Source of the DNA: Candidatus Atribacteria bacterium 1244-E10-H5-B2
GTDB taxonomy: Bacteria; Atribacterota; JS1; SB-45; 34-128
DNA: 12,876 nt
Direction: 5' to 3'
NCBI GenBank assembly: GCA_003575245.1
Contig: NMQN01000549.1
Coordinates: forward strand, 1-12,876
Part shown: one piece after another, positions 1 through 5,521 of the stretch
Layout of the letters: every line of letters begins with the position of its first letter
Numbering within the stretch: the first letter of the stretch is position 1
Notes under the pieces: model-generated
What the model saw: the letters and a program-made list of their open reading frames with translations, nothing else
Databases searched by the model: none
Told to the model about the DNA's origin: nothing
Made by a program: the position numbers and the translations under genes

Positions 1-114
1 GATGCTGAAGAGGAAGAGACGCCCGAAGGGATAAAATACAAATTTCCTTGGGATGATATAAAAAAAGAACTCACAACTTTCACCCGTGAATATTTCAACC
101 AATACTTACAATAA
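1..114 (+). CDS. C-terminal end of an AbiEii-like nucleotidyltransferase-type protein (cut by window edge)
   Basis: Frame 1 is open from base 1 and ends with TAA at 112-114, giving 37 residues that begin DAEEEE and contain a KFPWDDIKK motif. The same arrangement (DAEEE, then EG.K..FPW..IKK.L....R.YF.Q) ends the broken AbiEii-like gene at 5848-6350, with roughly half of the residues identical, so the two are paralogues. In AbiEii/AbiGii-type toxin-family nucleotidyltransferases the C-terminus usually carries a KALTYFDDAE-like stretch followed by a W..(I/V)K motif, and this piece fits that. The start, catalytic region and integrity of the gene lie outside the window. Family assignment rests on the paralogue and on memory of the family. 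Confidence 0.6.
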   Translation, partial: DAEEEETPEGIKYKFPWDDIKKELTTFTREYFNQYLQ

Positions 115-463
115 CGTAACTCGACAACCGAAAACTATCTTTTTGTCTTGCATTCCGTATCTTTCTTTGCATTTTGTATTTTATTTCTTTACTTGCACCA
201 AGCAACTTGTATTTTATCTTATTGTTTTTGTTTTTACTATATACTATATACTCGATACTATATACTGTTTTTTGCACCTTGAAACTTGCAACTCGAAACT
301 TTTCTTTTTATCTTGCACCTTGCATTTCGTATCTTGTATTTAAAAACTTGAAACTTGTAACTTGAAACTTGAAACCGGTCGACCGAAAGAAATTTTTCTC
401 TTGTCTTGAAATATGTAACCCGTAACTTGCACCTTACACCTTGGACGACTGAAAGGAGTTCCC
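115..463. other. 349-base gap between genes, mostly heptanucleotide repeats
   Basis: No convincing gene lies here: open frames on both strands are low-complexity shadows without a ribosome binding site. About 210 bases (233-442) are short tandem words of period 7, and 140-230 looks like a more decayed version (T-rich words such as TTGCATT and TTGTATT). I see no confident promoter for the regulator that follows. The only clear signal is its ribosome binding site AAAGGAG at 452-458. Confidence 0.7.
233..442 (+). repeat. Degenerate heptanucleotide tandem repeats, consensus about GNAACTT
   Basis: Read in steps of seven, 233-267 gives TTTACTA, TATACTA, TATACTC, GATACTA, TATACTG. Bases 274-301 give GCACCTT, GAAACTT, GCAACTC, GAAACTT. 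Bases 315-377 give nine more units in perfect register, including GTATCTT, GAAACTT and GTAACTT. Bases 415-442 give GTAACCC, GTAACTT, GCACCTT, ACACCTT. The blocks are offset from each other by single-base slips. Position 2 of the unit varies freely while ACTT is the most stable part. Related heptads recur at 2747-2795, 3611-3668, 6415-6481 and, in the opposite orientation, 5023-5043. Confidence 0.85.
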
Positions 464-1135
464 ATGCCCAAATCTAAACATCTCGATACGCTTTTAGAAC
501 TAAAAGAAGACCCTTCCCTATCTCAGCGTTCTTTAGCCCACAAGCTAAACATCTCCCTGGGTTTGACTAACTCTATCTTGCAAAACTTGATTCGCCGGGG
601 ACTAATCAAAGCCCAAAAGATGACCGGTCGCAAAATTCTTTATCTCATCACTCCTGTGGGGATGGTTCAAGCAACCAACTTTATCTATGACCGGGTTCGG
701 GAAACTCAGCACTACTATCAATATGCCAAAGATCTACTTACTACCCATTTTAACGACCTATACTCCAAAGGCAAGAGAAGGGTAGTAATCTACGGGACAG
801 GCCAGCTGGCCGAGATAACCTATCTCTCTCTTCTGGACAGTCCTCTAAAATTACACTCCATTCTAACCGATGACCCCATATCTTCATCCTCATTCACGTC
901 CTTCAAAAAGAAATTCCTGGGACACGAAATACTCACTCTATCCGAATTCGTTCAAAAAATATCTAAAACCCCTGCTTCCGAAAACTTAATCATACTTTCT
1001 ACTATTAGTCGGGAGAAAGACGAGAAGGGGAAAGGTAAAACACAATCTTTGGAAACCGAAATAAAAAAATACAATGATTTATCTAAAAAAATTAAAATAA
1101 TCAATCTTGAATCTATCCTAAAAAATTCCACTTAA
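464..1135 (+). CDS. Winged-helix (MarR-like, EPS-associated type) regulator with C-terminal Rossmann-like domain
   Basis: This 223-residue protein starts at ATG 464, five bases after AAAGGAG (452-458). Residues ~5-70 look like a winged helix-turn-helix: a SLSQRSLAHKLNISLG helix pair, a recognition helix with LTNSILQNLIRRGLI, then a GRKILYLITPVG wing. The most similar named family I recall is the MarR-type regulator associated with exopolysaccharide loci. Residues ~105-200 form a second domain opening with VVIYGTGQLAE (G111, G113, A116-E117), a nucleotide-binding Rossmann signature like that of PglD-type or CoA-binding-like N-terminal domains. The architecture suggests a DNA-binding protein that senses a nucleotide or nucleotide-sugar, which is inference. 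The next intact polysaccharide gene is 2.7 kb away (6.6 kb to the main operon), separated by decayed modules. The gene looks intact and less AT-rich than its neighbours. Confidence 0.75.
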   Translation: MPKSKHLDTLLELKEDPSLSQRSLAHKLNISLGLTNSILQNLIRRGLIKAQKMTGRKILYLITPVGMVQATNFIYDRVRETQHYYQYAKDLLTTHFNDLYSKGKRRVVIYGTGQLAEITYLSLLDSPLKLHSILTDDPISSSSFTSFKKKFLGHEILTLSEFVQKISKTPASENLIILSTISREKDEKGKGKTQSLETEIKKYNDLSKKIKIINLESILKNST

Positions 1136-1173
1136 TTTCCTTCCGCTCAATGAAAATAACAAAGGTGGGGATG

Positions 1174-1197
1174 ACGGGTTCGATTCATCGAACCCGT
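1174..1197. repeat. Perfect 10-bp inverted repeat with TTCA loop, 38 bases after the regulator
   Basis: ACGGGTTCGA (1174-1183) pairs perfectly with TCGAACCCGT (1188-1197) around a TTCA loop. Only a T/C-rich stretch without a clean T-run follows, so termination is possible but not proven. The CGATTCATCG core recurs in a decayed copy at 6745-6762, which argues for a dispersed repeat family rather than a gene-specific terminator. Confidence 0.7.
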
Positions 1198-1213
1198 TCT
1201 ATCTCTCCTTGTC

Positions 1214-1233
1214 ATTCCCTCGCATGCGGGAAT
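1214..1233. repeat. ATTCCC-N8-GGGAAT palindromic repeat (dRS3-like form)
   Basis: Six bases ATTCCC (1214-1219), eight bases TCGCATGC, then GGGAAT (1228-1233), preceded by GTC and followed by CC. The same form, ATTCCC-N8-GGGAAT, is the Neisseria dRS3 element. Similar GTCATTCCC...GGGAATCC repeats occur in many unrelated genomes, so this is a resemblance of form, not evidence of a neisserial source. Confidence 0.65.
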
Positions 1234-1247
1234 CCATCCAAACAAAG

Positions 1248-1272
1248 AGCAGACACAAGATCTGCCCCTACG
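1248..1272. repeat. Small hairpin repeat with CCCCTACG tail
   Basis: GCAGA (1249-1253) pairs with TCTGC (1261-1265) around CACAAGA, followed by CCCTACG. A second copy, AAAGGGCAGACACAAGG followed by TCTACCCCTAC, sits at 3421-3449. Both are followed by a CTTC-containing tail, so this is one dispersed family. Confidence 0.6.
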
Positions 1273-1298
1273 AATTCTTCACTAACGACTAACTTATC

Positions 1299-1327
1299 TT
1301 GCTATATTAAAAATAACGTGTTAAAAT
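1299..1327 (+). promoter_or_regulatory. Probable sigma-70 promoter of the ATPase/DUF4143 gene
   Basis: TTGCTA (1299-1304) is followed after 17 bases by TAAAAT (1322-1327), with TG one base upstream giving an extended -10 (TGTTAAAAT). A ribosome binding site GAGGT lies at 1364-1368, seven bases before the ACG that replaces the start codon. The sequence just upstream, CTAACGACTAA (1282-1292), is repeated ahead of the second ATPase copy at 5123-5133. Confidence 0.5.
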
Positions 1328-1375
1328 AACCTTACTAAAATTTTAGGAACATAATATAATAATGAGGTAAAAATT

Positions 1376-2705
1376 ACGATAAGATTAAAACCGCGAAGAA
1401 TTACCAATAAGATTATGAACAGGCTTATAAAGGGAAATGATTTAATAGTACTTTTAGGAGCCATGCAGGTAGGCAAGACCAGTATAATGCATCTATTAAT
1501 GAACAGGATCCTCCAAAGAGAAAAAATAAAAGAAATAGAGTCTTTTATTTTGATCTGGAAGATATGAATTTATTAGAGATAGTGAATCGTGGTGTTGAAG
1601 AATTCATCGCTTTCCTTACAGCAAGCGGAGCGGACTTAAAAGAAAGATGTTTCATTTTTCTTGATGAAATTCAATATATGGAAAATCCGAGCAACTTTCT
1701 AAAAATTCTGGTAGACCACCATAAGGAAATTAGCGTAGTAGTAAGCGGTTCATCATCCTTTTTCATAAGGAATAAATTTAAGGATTCATTAGCAGGTAGA
1801 AAAAGGATATTTAAAATTTATCCTCTTGACTTTAGTGAGTTTCTTGAATTTAAAGATAGAAAAAACCTAGCAGGTTTTTTAACTGCCGGTGATTGGGAAA
1901 AAGCCCGTTTCTTTGAAAGCAATTATATAAGATATTATGAAGAATATGTTATCTTTGGAGGCCTCCCCAGGATTTCCCTCCTTCCGACTAAAGAAGAAAA
2001 AGTTGAATATCTAAAAGATGTAGTCAATTCATATATTAAAAAAGATATTAAGGATCTTTTCCGCATAGACAATCCTTATGCCTTTAATAGAGTTATTAAA
2101 TTCCTTGCCTTACAACAGGTAACTCCCTAAACTTTGCTAATCTTACTACTATTTGCGGAATATCTCGTCATACCTTTGAGCGCTATCTATTTATTTTAGA
2201 AAGCTCATTTATTTTAAAATTAATAAATCCTTTTTACTCCAATAAGATAAAAGAAGTTGCCAAAATGCCTAAACTATATTTTATGGATACTGGGGTTAGA
2301 AACATAATTGTAAATGATCTAAATCCCTTAGAAGGAAGAAGAGATTCCAGTAGTTTGGTGGAGAATTCCGTATTTTTAATGTTTCTCACCATGAATGCCC
2401 TTCTTGAGGAAATATACTACTGGAGAACAAAAGCCGGTGCTGAAATGGATTTTATTTTAAAGGGCGAAGGTGAAAACCTGCGGGGTTATGAAGTGAAATA
2501 TCGACCCTTCAAAAAAGCAAAAATTACCAGAAGTACCAGATCTTTTATAAATGAGTATTCACCAGCAATAACCTATATATGTACCAGGAATTTTTATCAG
2601 GATAAATTAGATATGGATTTAATAGGTTTTAGTGGTTTAAATGATAAATCTAGGCTTGTATTTCAGCCCGCATTCTTTCTTTCCCGTAATTTTCCCGCAC
2701 TATAA
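1376..2705 (+). pseudogene. AAA ATPase with DUF4143 C-terminal domain, broken by start loss and two frameshifts
   Basis: The reading must pass through three frames. Frame A runs from ~1376 and holds Walker A, GAMQVGKTS (from 1457), ending at TGA 1565. Frame B resumes near 1540 with VFYFDLEDM and holds Walker B, FIFLDEIQY (about 1651-1677), and VVSGSSSFF, ending at TAA 2128. Frame C covers ~2117-2705 with PKLYFMDTGVRN and an E-M-D-F...GYEVKY pattern typical of the nuclease-like DUF4143 end. Restoring one G near 1540 (GAG-TC) and one near 2116 (CAGG) joins them into about 443 residues, the usual family length. The expected start codon is ACG (1376-1378), seven bases after GAGGT. The family consists of widespread P-loop ATPases of unclear role. 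A shorter sister copy is at 5236-5517. Confidence 0.85.
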
Positions 2706-2746
2706 CTATCCGCTATTCCTATACGCCTACCCACACTTATTTCTTT

Positions 2747-2795
2747 CATCTTGTATTTTACATTTATTCTTTGCATTTCCTTCACTCGATACTGT
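2747..2795 (+). repeat. Decayed heptad repeats ending in CTCGATACTG
   Basis: Steps of seven give CATCTTG, TATTTTA, CATTTAT, TCTTTGC, ATTTCCT, TCACTCG, ATACTGT. The final CACTCGATACTGTTTTTA (2784-2801) matches the cassette at 251-273, 3720-3744 and 6413-6433 but lacks one or two heptads. It lies immediately upstream of the toxin-antitoxin promoter. Confidence 0.6.
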
Positions 2796-2802
2796 TTTTA
2801 TC

Positions 2803-2831
2803 TTGACGATTACCTTAATGTATGATAATAT
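2803..2831 (+). promoter_or_regulatory. Strong sigma-70 promoter of the toxin-antitoxin operon
   Basis: TTGACG (2803-2808), a 17-base spacer, then TAATAT (2826-2831) with an upstream TG (extended -10, TGATAATAT). The start codon of the antitoxin is 26 bases downstream of the -10, behind AAGGAGGTG (2841-2849). Type II antitoxins normally repress their own promoter; any operator would overlap this site, but I see no clear palindrome. Confidence 0.7.
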
Positions 2832-2856
2832 TGTAATACAAAGGAGGTGCTTTAAA

Positions 2857-3078
2857 ATGCCCAGACATACTGTATATTTATCAGATTCTGATGATAAGTT
2901 TTTACAAGAACTAAAGAACAAACATGGTTCCATCTCTAAAGTTATTCATATTTCTTTGAATAAACTAAGAGCCGAACAATTAAAAAAATATTATCTCCAG
3001 AAATCAGAAATTTATCCTGAACTTCGTAAAGCACAAGCAAAGGTTATGAAAAGACAAGAGGAGGAAGAGCAATTATGA
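2857..3078 (+). CDS. Ribbon-helix-helix antitoxin of a MazEF/PemIK-type pair
   Basis: This 73-residue protein starts at ATG 2857, seven bases after the near-perfect Shine-Dalgarno AAGGAGGTG. An in-frame ATG at 2641 would overlap the preceding pseudogene and has no ribosome binding site, so it is rejected. The N-terminal HTVYLSDSDDKFLQELKNK followed by SISKVIHISLNKL fits a ribbon-helix-helix DNA-binding fold (short strand, helix, turn, helix). The charged C-terminus (KAQAKVMKRQEEEEQL) would be the part that wraps the toxin. Its stop overlaps the toxin start in ATGA (3075-3078), the standard antitoxin-first order. It probably neutralises the toxin and represses the promoter at 2803. The fold call is by pattern and is less certain than the toxin call. 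Confidence 0.8.
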   Translation: MPRHTVYLSDSDDKFLQELKNKHGSISKVIHISLNKLRAEQLKKYYLQKSEIYPELRKAQAKVMKRQEEEEQL

Positions 3079-3392
3079 GTCTCCCCTATCGCGGTGAAGT
3101 CTTCTGGGGTCCCGGCAAAAAGAAAATTCGCCCTCTTCTTGTTGTGTCAAACGATCAAGGAAATCGTTACAGCAATGATGTTGTGGTAATCCCGGGTACT
3201 ACTCAAAAAATAGATATAGTTTATCCGGTAGAAGTTTTGGTAACAGAGGGTCTTTCTAAACCTACAAAATTTCAAGCAGACTCTATTTTTACTATTGAAA
3301 AAGAAGAACTCGGTGAAAAAATTACTGAACTTTCTCCTGATATTATGGCTGAAGTTAATACAACCCTTCAAATTGAACTTAATTTAGAATAA
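3075..3392 (+). CDS. MazF/PemK-family endoribonuclease toxin
   Basis: This 105-residue protein starts at ATG 3075 inside ATGA. It shows the family pattern: a GEVFWGPGKKKIRPLLVVSND opening (usual G.(V/I)...(K)...RP.LVVS...N), VVVIPGTT in the middle strand, PTKFQADSIFTIEKEELG and a closing helix. These correspond to the beta-barrel and active-site loops of MazF/PemK/CcdB-like mRNA interferases, which cut RNA at short sequences when the antitoxin is lost. The length (about 105-120 is usual) and all the blocks look intact. It has no disrupting change, unlike nearly every other module around it, as expected if loss of either partner is selected against. The cut site cannot be read from sequence. 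Confidence 0.9.
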   Translation: MSLPYRGEVFWGPGKKKIRPLLVVSNDQGNRYSNDVVVIPGTTQKIDIVYPVEVLVTEGLSKPTKFQADSIFTIEKEELGEKITELSPDIMAEVNTTLQIELNLE

Positions 3393-3423
3393 TTCGATCA
3401 CCTCTTATATGTCTCCAAACAAA

Positions 3424-3444
3424 GGGCAGACACAAGGTCTACCC
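3424..3444. repeat. Second copy of the GGCAGACACAAGG hairpin repeat
   Basis: GGGCAGA (3424-3430) faces TCTACCC (3438-3444) with one C/A mismatch around CACAAGG, followed by CTAC. It matches the element at 1248-1272 at most positions. Confidence 0.6.
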
Positions 3445-3479
3445 CTACAACTTCTTCAATATAGTCCAGCCAACGAATT

Positions 3480-3498
3480 GACAGGCGGGACGCCTGTC
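3480..3498. repeat. Perfect 8-bp hairpin GACAGGCG/CGCCTGTC with CCTACG tail
   Basis: GACAGGCG (3480-3487) and CGCCTGTC (3491-3498) pair perfectly around GGA, and CTACGAGG follows. The stem plus CCTACG-type tail resembles the neighbouring hairpin family. There is no T-run, so it is not called a terminator. Confidence 0.65.
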
Positions 3499-3553
3499 CT
3501 ACGAGGTGGATGGTTTTCCGGTTTTTGATTTTGTATTTTCCTTGCATTTTCCC

Positions 3554-3602
3554 GACTGAATTGACCGGCAGACTGGCCGACTGATAGACCGGGAGACTAT
3601 TC
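3554..3602 (+). repeat. Octanucleotide tandem repeats (GACTGGNN type), first array
   Basis: GACTGAAT, TGACCGGC plus one A, then GACTGGCC, GACTGATA, GACCGGGA and GACTATTC in strict eight-base register from 3571. The G-A-C-(T/C)-G core is kept and the last two or three bases vary. It is the same family as 6479-6534 and 6777-6858. Confidence 0.75.
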
Positions 3603-3610
3603 TTACCTGC

Positions 3611-3668
3611 GCTTATAGCTCATATCTTATCTTCCTCGCTTATCACTCATTACTCATCACTATATTTA
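3611..3668 (+). repeat. Heptad repeats of the TATCACT/CATTACT type
   Basis: From 3641 the steps are TATCACT, CATTACT, CATCACT, ATATTTA. The stretch before (GCTTATA, GCTCATA, TCTTATC) also steps by seven. An almost identical series occurs at 6440-6467. Confidence 0.65.
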
Positions 3669-3745
3669 TAGCCCGCACCTAACCGCAAAACGCTGCACGC
3701 CATTTCTTTTCTTTTCCTTCACTCGATGCTCTATATACTGTTTTA

Positions 3746-3775
3746 TTGGCAAATTAACCAAAAAACTGATAAAAT
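3746..3775 (+). promoter_or_regulatory. Sigma-70 promoter with extended -10, copy 1 of a duplicated promoter
   Basis: TTGGCA (3746-3751), an 18-base spacer, then TAAAAT (3770-3775) with TG one base upstream. Bases 3742-3776 match 5518-5552 at all but two positions. Here it would drive the methyltransferase gene 85 bases downstream. Confidence 0.6.
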
Positions 3776-3860
3776 AATGAAAAATAATGCAATGATAAAT
3801 GATAAAGAGAACGGTTGTCCCCTGTATTAATATTGTCAATAGAAAAAATGAGGTCTACAG

Positions 3861-4904
3861 ATGCCGGGTAAATTAAAGGTAAATATGATTAAAAGAATTG
3901 CGAATAAATATTTCAGCTACAAATTCATTTTGTTTCTAAAAAAGTTAGGATTAATTTTACAACGTTTTCTTGATCTTGTTTTGTCTCCAGCTACTATACT
4001 ATTTGCGTATATATTTCGCTACTTTCGTAAAAATTCATTGAAAAATTTTCCGCTATCCAAAAAAATATTCCTGAGTATAGGCGTTTTACCAATAATAGAT
4101 CACTATTATGAACCATTATTTAATCCAAAACACTTACGATATTCACTTAGGAAAGAAAGATTTCTCCCCGGGATTGATTTTAACGATACCGAACAATTAG
4201 AAATATTGAGAAAATTTAGCTACAATGATGAATTGCTAAAGTTCCCTGTTAATAAAACTAATAACGGTCGAGAATATAGGTACAACTGTGGGAGTTTTGA
4301 ATCTGGGGATGCAGAGTATTTATATAATATGATAAGATCATTTAAACCAAAGAGAATTATCGAAATAGGAAGTGGTAATTCAACATTGATGGCAAGAAAC
4401 GCGATAAACAAAAACGTTTCGGAATCATCTGGTCAATATTATTGCGAGCATGTTTGTATTGAACCTTATGAACAACCTTGGCTTGAAGAAATTGGTGTAA
4501 AAGTAATAAGAGAAAAAGTTGAAGATGTCGGTCTCGATATTTTTAAGGCGCTTAATGAGAATGATATTTTATTTATAGATTCCTCACACATTATTCGTCC
4601 TCAAGGAGATGTTTTATTTGAGTATTTGGAAATATTGCCATCCTTGAACAAAGGGGTAATTATCCATATGCATGATATTTTTTCACCTAAAGACTACCTT
4701 GATGAATGGGTAATTGATGAAGCGCTACTTTGGAATGAACAATACTTGCTTGAAGCATTTCTAACATATAATAAAACTTTTAGAATCATCGGTGCGACAA
4801 ATTATCTTTCTCATAAATACAATGAACTATTTTCTTCGAAATGTCCTATTTATAAGATCCAAAACGGTCGAGAACCTGGTTCTTTTTATATAGTGAAAAA
4901 CTAA
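3861..4904 (+). CDS. SAM-dependent class I methyltransferase (Methyltransf_24-like)
   Basis: This 347-residue protein starts at ATG 3861, six bases after GAGGT (3850-3854). ATG 3885 behind AAAGGT is a possible alternative. Residues 1-65 are basic and hydrophobic (FLDLVLSPATILFAYIFRYF at about 36-55), perhaps membrane-associating. The catalytic core holds motif I EIGSGNSTLM (E168-G172), an acidic post-strand position in CIEPYEQP, DILFIDSSH (D235-H243) and HMHDIF (H269-D272). This HD pattern and the IDSSH block are typical of methyltransferases found in polysaccharide and lipid-modification loci. The substrate is unknown. It stands alone behind its own promoter, between a toxin-antitoxin pair and ATPase remnants, so it may be an outlying member of the glycan locus. 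It appears intact. Confidence 0.8.
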   Translation: MPGKLKVNMIKRIANKYFSYKFILFLKKLGLILQRFLDLVLSPATILFAYIFRYFRKNSLKNFPLSKKIFLSIGVLPIIDHYYEPLFNPKHLRYSLRKERFLPGIDFNDTEQLEILRKFSYNDELLKFPVNKTNNGREYRYNCGSFESGDAEYLYNMIRSFKPKRIIEIGSGNSTLMARNAINKNVSESSGQYYCEHVCIEPYEQPWLEEIGVKVIREKVEDVGLDIFKALNENDILFIDSSHIIRPQGDVLFEYLEILPSLNKGVIIHMHDIFSPKDYLDEWVIDEALLWNEQYLLEAFLTYNKTFRIIGATNYLSHKYNELFSSKCPIYKIQNGREPGSFYIVKN

Positions 4905-5235
4905 TCCTGAGCTAATTTTATAGACATAAAGAGTAAAAGTTTTTCAGAACTTTAAAATGGTATATAGTAAAGAGATGATAAGATAGGAATCAGAAATCAA
5001 AAGATTGGGTAGCGTATAGGAAGATACAAGTTACAAGTTGGAACTTTACAGATAGGAAATAGAAAAGTGATTAATGGGGCTTATTTTTACTGAAAATCGT
5101 AAACTATGAATTGTATTTGTTGCTAACGACTAATTCATCCTTGACAAAATACATAATAAAATGCAGGCTATACTATAGTAAATATCATATAAAAATCATA
5201 TTCTGAACATAAAAAATAAAGCAGCGTTATTCGCC
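4905..5235. other. 331-base gap with inverted heptads and a repeated leader
   Basis: No gene is seen. A weak hairpin AAAGTT/AACTTT at 4936-4953 is too AT-rich to call a terminator. Steps of seven on the other strand (GATACAA, GTTACAA, GTTGGAA) run at 5023-5043. CTAACGACTAA (5123-5133) and TTGACA (5141-5146) begin a leader related to the one at 1282-1375. TTGACA has no -10 at normal distance: TATACT at 5169 is 22 bases away. Confidence 0.6.
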
Positions 5236-5517
5236 TTGGCCTTGAATTTTATTAAAAGAAAAATATTACCTCACATTTGCAGTTTCCTTAATTATAAAGA
5301 AACTATAGTTATCTACGGTGCAAGACAGGTAGGGAAAACCACAATAACGAAGATACTCATTAATGAGCTGAAAACCATTAACAGCATCCCCGAGGAAGCT
5401 GTATTCTATTTTGATTTAGAAGACCTGGAGATGTTGGAATTATGCAATCAGGGCGTTGATCGTTTAATTAGATATATAGATGCAAGAACTTCGTTACTGG
5501 AGAAGCGGTGGTTTTAA
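5236..5517 (+). pseudogene. Truncated second copy of the AAA ATPase/DUF4143 gene (N-terminal part only)
   Basis: The 93-residue frame starts at TTG 5236 (TTG 5242 aligns better with the sister gene); no ribosome binding site is visible. It carries FIKRKILPHI, then Walker A GARQVGKTTI (G28-T35) and VFYFDLEDLEMLELCNQGV, which matches FYFDLEDMNLLEIVNRGV in the copy at 1376-2705. After about residue 80 the family sequence stops, the frame ends in SLLEKRWF and TAA, and a promoter begins within five bases. Walker B, the sensor region and the whole DUF4143 half are absent, so about 340 residues were lost, most simply by one deletion joining the gene to the promoter of the next module. It is very unlikely to function. 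Confidence 0.8.
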
Positions 5518-5521
5518 TTTA

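Larger units (their letters stand above)
3393..3860. other. 468-base gap: hairpins, octad and heptad repeats, duplicated promoter
   Basis: No gene is supported. In order it holds two hairpin repeats (3424-3444, 3480-3498), an octad run (3554-3602), heptads (3611-3668), a CACTCGATGCT...ATATACTG cassette (3720-3740), a promoter (3746-3775) and an 85-base AT-rich leader with the ribosome binding site GAGGT (3850-3854). No simple terminator with a T-run follows the toxin. Confidence 0.7.

Noticed and set aside
86..343. 85-residue open frame and an overlapping frame at 174-365
   Set aside because: Both are translations of the heptad repeats, have no ribosome binding site, and show only F/Y/L/C-rich low complexity.
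233..442. CRISPR array
   Set aside because: The repeat unit is 7 bases, degenerate and without unique spacers, and no cas gene is in the window.
2641..2856. Longer start for the antitoxin at ATG 2641
   Set aside because: It would overlap the ATPase pseudogene, run through the heptads and the promoter, and has no ribosome binding site, whereas ATG 2857 has a near-perfect one.
4264..4872. ACGGTCGAGAA seen twice in the methyltransferase gene (4264 and 4863)
   Set aside because: It encodes the same short peptide NGRE at two places in one coding frame; two copies of an 11-base word are not evidence of a regulatory site.
4936..4953. AAAGTT/AACTTT hairpin after the methyltransferase as a terminator
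   Set aside because: The stem is short and AT-rich and no T-run follows; such hairpins are expected by chance in DNA of this composition.
5141..5174. TTGACA at 5141 with TATACT at 5169 as a working promoter
   Set aside because: The spacer would be 22 bases, and the alternative TAAAAT at 5157 is only 10 bases away; both are outside the usual 16-18.
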